A stretch of DNA of 64,000 nt from Peteryoungia algae (GTDB taxonomy: Bacteria; Pseudomonadota; Alphaproteobacteria; Rhizobiales; Rhizobiaceae). This document shows positions 57,758 through 64,000 of the stretch, piece by piece. The notes below the pieces were generated by a model, which worked only from the letters and a program-made list of their open reading frames with translations, ran no database searches and was not told where the DNA came from. Position 1 is the stretch's first letter, and every line of letters starts with the position of its first letter. Location: NCBI RefSeq assembly GCF_030369675.1, contig NZ_CP128477.1, positions 558,001 to 622,000 of the forward strand, given 5' to 3'. The position numbers and the translations under genes are program-made.

Positions 57758-58630
57758 TCACTTCGGAATATGGATTGTCGAGCGGATATGCTTGAGGGAC
57801 GCGACGATGGTGAAGGTCATCATGACCAGCAGCGTCCAGGAACTCCATTTGCCCAGATGCACAGTCGACCAGGCGCCGAGCTGGTTGGGGTAGTGCCAGA
57901 TGGCGAAGAAGGTGGAGATGTTCTCCGCCACCCAGATAAAGAAGCCGATCAGGATGAAGGAGAGCAGCATCGGCATCTGGCGGTCCCGGTCGAAGGGGCG
58001 GAAGGTGACCGTCGTGCGGGCATAAAGGCCGATGGCGAGCGCCGCCAGATACCAGCGATAGTCGCCGATATAGTGGTGAGTGAAGAAATTCAGATAGATG
58101 GCAAGCGCCACGCCGATGGCCATCCAGTAGGGCGGGTGATGGCGGATGCGCAGGTCGAGCAGCCGCCAGGCCTGGATGATGTAGCTGCCGACCGCCGCAT
58201 ACATGAAGCCGGAAAACAGGGGCACGCCGAAGAGCTTCGTATAGGCAAAGTCCTGATAGGACCACGACGGATTGGCACCTGCGGTCTTGAACGCCTCGAG
58301 CACGAAGCCGACGACATGGAACAGGCAGATCGCCTTCAACTCGTCCGTCGTCTCAAGCTTTGTCCAGACCATCCAGACCTGGATGGCAAGCGCAATGATC
58401 AGCAGGACGTCATAGCGAGGAATGCCGAAGACGCCGGCGCGCGGAACGACGAATATGGAGAGGAAGAACAGACCGGCAAACAGGCAGGCCCGCGCCTCCT
58501 TGATGCCGAAGAACAAAAATTCGACGACGAAGCGCCGAAAGCCGGTGAGCGCGGGAGACGGTGTCTGGTCGATCAGCCGGCGGTCGAGTGCGCTCAGGAG
58601 GCCGTTTCGTCCATCTGCCACCAGTGCCAT
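57758..58630 (-). CDS. DUF817 family inner-membrane protein
   Basis: This 290-residue protein has about eight predicted membrane helices and the family sequence FGIKEARACLFAGLFFLSIFVVP near the N-terminus, then YDVLLIIALAIQVWMVW, and FTHHYIGDYRWYLAAL. Several His and Trp residues in the helices could bind a cofactor (inference). The start at 58630 is preferred over a TTG 24 bases upstream. It is the last of the minus-strand redox genes before the ECF42 promoter. The family has no known function. Confidence 0.8.
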   Translation of the reverse strand: MALVADGRNGLLSALDRRLIDQTPSPALTGFRRFVVEFLFFGIKEARACLFAGLFFLSIFVVPRAGVFGIPRYDVLLIIALAIQVWMVWTKLETTDELKAICLFHVVGFVLEAFKTAGANPSWSYQDFAYTKLFGVPLFSGFMYAAVGSYIIQAWRLLDLRIRHHPPYWMAIGVALAIYLNFFTHHYIGDYRWYLAALAIGLYARTTVTFRPFDRDRQMPMLLSFILIGFFIWVAENISTFFAIWHYPNQLGAWSTVHLGKWSSWTLLVMMTFTIVASLKHIRSTIHIPK

Positions 58631-58738
58631 CGCCGACCGCCTTCGCTGTTGCAATCCGTTGCAACCTCACTACTCGGCGGCCATGGACGAAATCAAGGCA
58701 TCGACGTCACTTCGCAGACGCTGGCGGAAGACCTGAGA

Positions 58739-59458
58739 CTAGATCCGCGTGGTCAGGTCGATCATCCAGGCCGGCGCAATGTCGAGCAGCCAGATTTCGA
58801 TGCTCTTGTCGAAGCCGGAGACGACAAGGGCACCCGTGATGACCAGCAAGCCACCCATCAGGCTCTTGCCGGCTTGCCCGACCGTCAGCAGGCGATGCCG
58901 CGACCGCGCGAGCGCCTCGCGAGACAGCATGCCGATCACCAGCAACGGCAGGGCGGCACCGACACCGAACGCGATCATCGTCCCGGTCACCTGCAGGAGG
59001 TTTTCGCCGCGGGCCGCCATCAGGGACGCGGCACCGAGTGTCGGTCCGACACAGGGGCTCCAGACGGCTCCGAGCAGCAGGCCGACGAGAAATTGCCCCT
59101 TGATGCCCTTGTCATCGAACTGACCGAAGCGTGCCTGAGACCAGGCGGCGACCGGCCCCGTGGCGGCGGCCATCCGGTGTTGAGCGATCGGCACGAGGAG
59201 CACGGCGCCGAAAAAGATCATCACGATCCCGGCCACCATCCTGAAGAGGCTGAAGTCGAGGCCGACCGAGAAGCCGACAAGCGCGACGAACAACCCGATT
59301 GCGACAAACGAGATCGTCAGCCCCGCCGCCAGAGCGACGGGACCGTATCGATGCCGATTGATCGCCGTGCCAAGTACAATCGGAATGAGCGGCAGCGTGC
59401 ACGGATTGAGCAGGGACAAAAGGCCCGCGAGAAAGGCGAGCAGAGCGCTGCTCAGCAT
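58739..59458 (-). CDS. CcdA-type thiol electron transporter
   Basis: This 239-residue inner-membrane protein has six predicted helices and the two membrane cysteines of the CcdA/DsbD family, C20 in LNPCTLPLIP and C136 in WSPCVGPTLG. These pass electrons from cytoplasmic thioredoxin to periplasmic thiol proteins. Its start is four bases after the stop of the thioredoxin gene, so that protein is the likely acceptor. Whether it supports cytochrome c maturation or methionine sulfoxide repair is not readable from sequence. Confidence 0.9.
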   Translation of the reverse strand: MLSSALLAFLAGLLSLLNPCTLPLIPIVLGTAINRHRYGPVALAAGLTISFVAIGLFVALVGFSVGLDFSLFRMVAGIVMIFFGAVLLVPIAQHRMAAATGPVAAWSQARFGQFDDKGIKGQFLVGLLLGAVWSPCVGPTLGAASLMAARGENLLQVTGTMIAFGVGAALPLLVIGMLSREALARSRHRLLTVGQAGKSLMGGLLVITGALVVSGFDKSIEIWLLDIAPAWMIDLTTRI

Positions 59459-59462
59459 CGGA

Positions 59463-59867
59463 TTATTGCCCCAGCGCCGAGGTGAAGAGTTTTTCGACAG
59501 AGGCGGGGTTTGTGTCCGCCACGCTGCGGCCCCTCTCTTCTGCGCCCTTGAAGGCGATCAGCGTCGAGCGACTTTGCGCGCCGAGACTGCGCATCTCGTC
59601 CTTCTGCTTGTCGTAGTCGACCTTGAGGACGAGGATGTCCTTGTATTCCGGTTTGCCGGCCAGCGTATCGATGATCTTGGTCTGTGCCCGACACGTGCTG
59701 CACCAGCTGGCCGTCACGTCGACCACCACCGATTTGCCCTCCGCCTTGGCGGTCTCGAAGGTCGATGCCTCGAAGGGCGCGATCTCGATCGCACCGGCAA
59801 CCCCCGCCGTGGCCAGCATCACGGCACCTGCAAGCGCCGCACTCCATGTCTTCAGGTATCTTGTCAT
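59463..59867 (-). CDS. Periplasmic thioredoxin-like protein
   Basis: This 134-residue protein has a signal peptide (about residues 1-27, ending GVAGA) and a thioredoxin fold with the active site C56-S-T-C59 in TASWCSTCR. The position of the usual cis-proline is Ser101 (QSRSTLIAFKG). The ATG at 59867 has GGGG upstream; a GTG nine bases earlier is the other possibility. It precedes ccdA directly and probably receives electrons from it. Confidence 0.88.
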   Translation of the reverse strand: MTRYLKTWSAALAGAVMLATAGVAGAIEIAPFEASTFETAKAEGKSVVVDVTASWCSTCRAQTKIIDTLAGKPEYKDILVLKVDYDKQKDEMRSLGAQSRSTLIAFKGAEERGRSVADTNPASVEKLFTSALGQ

Positions 59868-59905
59868 CGCACTCACCCCTTTTGTGTTTTATGTCGTTGG
59901 CGTGG

Positions 59906-60559
59906 TCAGGTCCGCGGCGCCGCCATGCGCTTTGCCCGCCGCCGCTCCATGATCTTCGGCCGGATGAGCCGGTAGCCGAGCAGTATGATTGTCACGGCAA
60001 TGTAGAAGGCGGCCTCAGGATCGATCACCTTCAGCGACAATGCATAATGCAGGATCGCGACCAGCAGCACGGGATAGACCAGCTTGTGCAGCATGTTCCA
60101 GCGCTGACCCAGCCTGCGGATCGACCACTGGTTCGACGTCAGCGCCAGCGGGATCAGCATCAGAAGCCCCGCCATGCCGAGCATGATATAGGGCCGCTTC
60201 AGGATGTCGCCGGCGATCGACGTCAGGATCAGGCCCCGGTCCAGCGTCAGATAGACGGCGAAATGCGCCAGCACGTAATAGAAGGCAAGAAGACCGAGTG
60301 CGCGCCGATAGGCAATGAGATTAATGCCGAACAGATCCCTGAGCGGCGTCACCGTGAGCCCAAGACAGACGAATCTGAGCGCCCAGAGCCCCAGCAGATG
60401 TTCGAAGGCGCGCACGGGGTCGGCCCCCAGCCCCCCGAAAATTCCGAGATAGAAGGCATAGAGCCCCGGTAGCAGCCCAACCGCATAGAGCGCCCAGACG
60501 GAGGCCGGGCGATAACGTTTGGGTAGCGCGGGCAGGGCGGGCAAGGCGAGCGAGGCCAT
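59906..60559 (-). CDS. msrQ: Protein-methionine-sulfoxide reductase heme-binding subunit MsrQ
   Basis: The 217-residue inner-membrane b-type cytochrome has six helices with conserved His residues (FEHLLGLWALR, LAHFAVYL, LHKLVYPVLLVAILHYAL). It feeds electrons to periplasmic MsrP, which repairs oxidised methionine in envelope proteins. It overlaps msrP by one base (stop TGA and start ATG share a base). Intact. Confidence 0.95.
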   Translation of the reverse strand: MASLALPALPALPKRYRPASVWALYAVGLLPGLYAFYLGIFGGLGADPVRAFEHLLGLWALRFVCLGLTVTPLRDLFGINLIAYRRALGLLAFYYVLAHFAVYLTLDRGLILTSIAGDILKRPYIMLGMAGLLMLIPLALTSNQWSIRRLGQRWNMLHKLVYPVLLVAILHYALSLKVIDPEAAFYIAVTIILLGYRLIRPKIMERRRAKRMAAPRT

Positions 60560-61509
60560 CAGAAGAACTTCGCGAGGTCCATGCCGTCGTAAAGGCTTGC
60601 CACCTCGTCGGCATAGCCGTTGAACGGCAGCGTATTGATGCGCGCGCCACCGAACAGGCCGTCGGCCTCGCCGATCCGTCGTTCGGTCGCCTGGCTCCAG
60701 CGCGGATGGTCAACCTCGGGATTCACATTGGCATAGAAGCCATATTCAGACGGCTGCAGCCTGTTCCAGGTCGATGGCGGCTCCTGCTCGGTGAGCGTGA
60801 TCTTGACGATCGACTTGATGCCCTTGAAGCCGTATTTCCACGGCACGACCAGACGGATCGGCGCACCGTTCTGGTTCGGCAGGGTTTCACCATAGAGGCC
60901 GGTTGCAAGGATCGCGAGCGGATGGCGCGCCTCATCCAGCCTCAACCCTTCGACATAGGGCCATTCCAGTGCCTGGAAGAGGCCCGCCTGACCTTGCATT
61001 TCCTCAGGCCGGACGAGGGTTTCGAAGGCAACATATTTTGCCGAGCCGAGCGGCTCGACCCTGTCGAGGATGGCAGAGATCGGGAAGCCGATCCATGGGA
61101 TCACCATCGACCAGGCCTCGACACAGCGCATACGGTAGACGCGCTCTTCCATCGGGATTTCCTTCATGATCGTCTCGATGTCGATCACCTGCGGCTTTCC
61201 GACCAGTCCATCGACCTCGATCGTCCAGGGCCGTGTGTTCAGCGAGCCCGCATTGCGTGCCGGATCATCCTTGCCCGTCCCGAACTCGTAGAAATTGTTG
61301 TAGGTCGTCACGTCTTCCTTCGACGTCAGCTTCTCGTCGAGCTTGTAGATGCTCGGCTTGGCCGCAAGTGGTGCCGCCAGCGCCTGAGAGCCGAGAGCCA
61401 TGGCCGTAAAGCTGCCGGCCGCCGCGCCGATGAATTCGCGCCGCCTCATGTAGAGCGACTTCGGGGTAATCTCGGAACTGGCGATCTTCGGCGGATGGTA
61501 ATGGGGCAT
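60559..61509 (-). CDS. msrP: Protein-methionine-sulfoxide reductase catalytic subunit MsrP
   Basis: The 316-residue molybdoenzyme has a Tat signal, [11 protein letters not shown] (about residues 22-32, cleavage near residue 46), so it folds in the cytoplasm with its cofactor. The Mo-ligating cysteine is C129 in YRMRCVEAW. The [17 protein letters not shown] stretch is typical. It repairs methionine sulfoxide in periplasmic proteins with electrons from MsrQ. msrPQ often respond to chlorine or copper stress; no regulator is seen beside it here. Confidence 0.96.
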   Translation of the reverse strand: MPHYHPPKIASSEITPKSLYMRRREFIGAAAGSFTAMALGSQALAAPLAAKPSIYKLDEKLTSKEDVTTYNNFYEFGTGKDDPARNAGSLNTRPWTIEVDGLVGKPQVIDIETIMKEIPMEERVYRMRCVEAWSMVIPWIGFPISAILDRVEPLGSAKYVAFETLVRPEEMQGQAGLFQALEWPYVEGLRLDEARHPLAILATGLYGETLPNQNGAPIRLVVPWKYGFKGIKSIVKITLTEQEPPSTWNRLQPSEYGFYANVNPEVDHPRWSQATERRIGEADGLFGGARINTLPFNGYADEVASLYDGMDLAKFF

Positions 61510-61666
61510 GGCGAACCTCGTCGAACTCTCTGTGTCTCTGTAAATAGGAGACGACGCGAAAGAGAACAGAGTTTCACGCTGCCGGAAAGATACCCGGCGG
61601 GAACAATTTCGTGTAGCTCGCGTGCGCGGCCGACCTGTAAGAGATCACCATTTTCGCCGACGGAGT

Positions 61667-62272
61667 TCAGCCGCACCAGTTCAGCTTGTGTCCGTTCCAG
61701 CGATGCGCGAGCCCCCGGGCGATCAGGTCGTCGCCGACGGAGCGGCCATCCTGGAGCACCACGCGAAGCTTGCGGCCATACTGGTCGACGTCGCGCCGCT
61801 CCCGCCGCTCCATGGTGAGGCCTCCGCCATTCAGGTTCTCCAGCAGCGCCACTTGCGCCTCGAGCCCCAGTCGCCGTTCGGTCTCGCATTGCGGGCGCCC
61901 GATCTCCGGCGTGTTGATATCCGAGATCCGGTATTTCACCGCCCGGTACCAGAAGGTGTCACCATCGACGACGCAATTGATCCGCTGCGCGCCGGTGCAG
62001 GTGACGAAGCGCCCCTCGATCGGCTCGGGACGGGGGGTAACCGCACCGGTGATCCCATAGTCGATCAGCTTGTTGCCGGCTGGCACAACCAGGTAGGAAT
62101 AGGGAAGCTTTTCGAAATGAATGACGGTCAATGTCGCGAGGAGCGCGACCATCAGCACGCGCCGCATGCGATAGAGCGCGGCAAACGGGTTGAAGTGCGG
62201 CGAAGGCTCGGGATTGAGCTTCTGGCGGGCATCTTTCAGCAGGAGCACGCGGGCAGGTTTGCGGGTCATCAT
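61667..62272 (-). CDS. Staphylococcal-nuclease-like (thermonuclease family) membrane-anchored protein
   Basis: This 201-residue protein has one N-terminal membrane helix (about residues 38-53), then an SNase fold: VVDGDTFWYRAVKYRISDINTPEIG (calcium and catalytic region, D103, D105 and D118) and RRDVDQYGRKLRVVLQDGRSVGDDLIARGLAHRW. An Arg-rich segment near residues 156-165 could supply the phosphate-contacting Arg. It may be a periplasmic nuclease, or a non-catalytic binding fold. Two ATGs lie in tandem; AAGGAGG is four and seven bases from them. Nuclease activity is inferred, not proved. Confidence 0.82.
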   Translation of the reverse strand: MMTRKPARVLLLKDARQKLNPEPSPHFNPFAALYRMRRVLMVALLATLTVIHFEKLPYSYLVVPAGNKLIDYGITGAVTPRPEPIEGRFVTCTGAQRINCVVDGDTFWYRAVKYRISDINTPEIGRPQCETERRLGLEAQVALLENLNGGGLTMERRERRDVDQYGRKLRVVLQDGRSVGDDLIARGLAHRWNGHKLNWCG

Positions 62273-62382
62273 GACGCCTCCTTCCGCGCTAAACTCTAGT
62301 AAACACAGATTGCCCCAGGCTTAATCCGATCACTAAAATGCGAATGAAATCGGGGTTCGCGCATCCTGGAAGCGTACCGAAA

Positions 62383-62410
62383 TGCCGCCTGATGCTAGTG
62401 ACAGGCGGCA
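62383..62410. repeat. Inverted repeat upstream of ilvD
   Basis: TGCCGCCTG and CAGGCGGCA form a nine-bp perfect stem around a ten-base loop in the 229-base gap between the nuclease gene and ilvD. No T-run is present, so it could be an operator or leader structure for ilvD rather than a terminator. No gene lies in the gap. Confidence 0.5.
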
Positions 62411-62501
62411 AGGCTTGGCTTAGACCAGTTCCAAAAATGGCCGCCTTGCCCCGGCGCCGAGGGTGCAGGCTTGGCGGCGAACAGCCATCGAGGTGACACC
62501 C

Positions 62502-64000
62502 ATGCCCGTCTATCGTTCGAGAACCACCACCCACGGCCGCAACATGGCCGGTGCCCGCGGCCTCTGGCGCGCGACCGGCATGAAGGACGGCGATTTCGGC
62601 AAGCCGATCATCGCGGTCGTCAATTCCTTCACCCAGTTCGTGCCCGGTCACGTGCACCTGAAGGATCTCGGCCAGCTCGTCGCGCGTGAAATCGAAGCAG
62701 CCGGCGGTGTGGCCAAGGAGTTCAACACCATCGCCGTCGACGACGGCATCGCCATGGGCCATGACGGCATGCTCTATTCGCTGCCTTCGCGCGAGATCAT
62801 CTCCGACTCGGTCGAATACATGGTCAACGCCCACTGCGCCGACGCCATGGTCTGCATCTCCAACTGCGACAAGATCACCCCCGGCATGCTCTCGGCCGCC
62901 ATGCGCCTCAACATCCCTGCCGTCTTCGTTTCCGGTGGTCCGATGGAGGCCGGCAAGGCGATCCTGCAGGGCCGCAAGGTCGCGCTCGACCTCGTCGATG
63001 CCATGGTCGCGGCTGCTGACGACAATATCTCCGACGCCGATGTCGACGAGATCGAGAAGAACGCCTGTCCGACCTGCGGCTCCTGCTCGGGCATGTTCAC
63101 CGCCAATTCGATGAACTGCCTGACCGAAGCGCTCGGCCTCTCGCTGCCGGGCAACGGTTCGACGCTTGCGACCCATGCCGATCGCAAGCGCCTCTTCGTC
63201 GAGGCTGGACACCTGATCGTCGATATCGCCCGCCGCTACTATGAGCAGGACGACGAAAGCGTTCTGCCGCGCAACGTCGCGTCCAAGGCTGCCTTCGAAA
63301 ATGCCATGGCCCTCGACATCGCCATGGGCGGCTCGACCAACACGGTCCTGCACATCCTGGCGGCTGCCCATGAAGGCGGCATCGATTTCACCATGGACGA
63401 TATCGATCGCCTGTCGCGCAGGGTGCCCTGCCTGTCCAAGGTAGCGCCCGCCAAGCAGGATGTGCATATGGAAGACGTCCACCGCGCCGGCGGCATCATG
63501 CGCATCCTCGGCGAACTCGACCGCGGCGGCCTGATCAATCGCGACTGCCCGACCGTGCATGCCGAATCCATTGGTCACGCCATCGACCGCTGGGACATCA
63601 CCCGCACCAATTCCGAAACCGTGCGTGACTTCTTCAAGGCCGCTCCGGGCGGTGTCCGCACCACTCAGGCCTTCTCGCAGGCTTCGCGCTGGGACGATCT
63701 CGACACCGACGGCGAAAAGGGTGTCATCCGCTCCGTCGAGCATCCCTTCTCCAAGGATGGCGGTCTGGCCGTCCTCAAGGGCAACATCGCGCTCGACGGC
63801 TGCATCGTGAAGACCGCTGGCGTCGATGAATCGATCCTGAAGTTCAAGGGGCCGGCCCGCGTGTTCGAAAGCCAGGACGCCTCGGTCAAGGCGATCCTCT
63901 CGAACGAGGTGAAGGCTGGCGACGTCGTCGTCATCCGTTACGAAGGCCCGAAGGGCGGCCCCGGCATGCAGGAAATGCTCTATCCGACGAGCTATCTGAA
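62502..64000 (+). CDS. ilvD: Dihydroxyacid dehydratase, N-terminal part (partial)
   Basis: The 499 complete codons in view belong to IlvD, the Fe-S dehydratase making 2-oxo acids for isoleucine and valine. The opening [22 protein letters not shown], the [10 protein letters not shown] block with C122, D123 and K124, and [19 protein letters not shown] with C195 are present. They include the Fe-S and Mg ligands. The ATG at 62502 has GAGG eight bases upstream. The gene is cut by the window end. Confidence 0.97.
   Translation, partial: MPVYRSRTTTHGRNMAGARGLWRATGMKDGDFGKPIIAVVNSFTQFVPGHVHLKDLGQLVAREIEAAGGVAKEFNTIAVDDGIAMGHDGMLYSLPSREIISDSVEYMVNAHCADAMVCISNCDKITPGMLSAAMRLNIPAVFVSGGPMEAGKAILQGRKVALDLVDAMVAAADDNISDADVDEIEKNACPTCGSCSGMFTANSMNCLTEALGLSLPGNGSTLATHADRKRLFVEAGHLIVDIARRYYEQDDESVLPRNVASKAAFENAMALDIAMGGSTNTVLHILAAAHEGGIDFTMDDIDRLSRRVPCLSKVAPAKQDVHMEDVHRAGGIMRILGELDRGGLINRDCPTVHAESIGHAIDRWDITRTNSETVRDFFKAAPGGVRTTQAFSQASRWDDLDTDGEKGVIRSVEHPFSKDGGLAVLKGNIALDGCIVKTAGVDESILKFKGPARVFESQDASVKAILSNEVKAGDVVVIRYEGPKGGPGMQEMLYPTSYL

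Noticed and set aside
62289..63743. 484-residue open frame opposite ilvD
   Set aside because: It is antisense to ilvD, whose Fe-S motifs are clear, and has no protein features of its own.

Overview
The window is a high-GC chromosomal segment from an alphaproteobacterium of the Rhizobiales, most likely the Rhizobium/Agrobacterium group. The evidence is established gene content and order, not a database match: aroQ next to accB, RNase E with a long acidic insert in its S1 domain facing an amiC-type amidase, mrcA and prfB, two nearly identical tuf genes, and an unbroken secE-to-rplQ superblock. Promoter-like sites have the TTGACR, 17 bp, weak -10 form usual in this group. No CRISPR array, prophage, integrase or insertion sequence was seen.

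Layout. Positions 1-3.5 kb: accB (partial), aroQ, a DsbA-family thiol oxidoreductase, a class I aminotransferase and a GNAT acetyltransferase. 3.6-12.4 kb: rne, then the cell-wall genes amiC and mrcA, then prfB, whose reading frame is joined by a programmed +1 frameshift. 12.5-18.6 kb: a secreted protein with nadK, tRNA-Thr, an MliC-domain protein, a small membrane protein, and a minus-strand set of rlmB, an HAD phosphatase and a GpgS-like glycosyltransferase that may make a glycosylglycerate compatible solute. 18.7-54.6 kb: the translation and transcription superblock. It runs tRNA-Tyr, tRNA-Gly, tuf1; tRNA-Trp, secE, nusG, rplKAJL, rpoBC; rpsL, rpsG, fusA, tuf2; the S10, spc and alpha operons with secY and adk; and ends at a strong terminator after rplQ. 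54.6-62.3 kb: accessory and stress genes on the minus strand. These are an A/T-rich orphan, an ECF42-type sigma factor with its VOC and DGPF/YciI partners, a DUF817 membrane protein, CcdA, a periplasmic thioredoxin, MsrQ/MsrP and a staphylococcal-nuclease-like protein. 62.5 kb to the end: ilvD, cut by the window edge.

How the parts work together. The core block encodes RNA polymerase subunits alpha, beta and beta', elongation factors Tu and G, NusG, the SecE/SecY translocon and about thirty ribosomal proteins. Hairpins with T-runs divide it into transcription units after tuf1, rpoC, tuf2, rpsQ, rplO and rplQ. MsrPQ, CcdA and the thioredoxin form a coherent envelope thiol and methionine repair neighbourhood. 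The sigma factor, VOC and DGPF genes look like one operon behind a promoter resembling the ECF42 target site.

The most useful second looks are the ECF42 module with its candidate autoregulatory promoter, the glycosylglycerate gene pair, the redox cluster, the A/T-rich orphan after rplQ, and the structured gaps inside the ribosomal operons. Most of the window is conserved housekeeping DNA. I found no system that I can firmly call undescribed.
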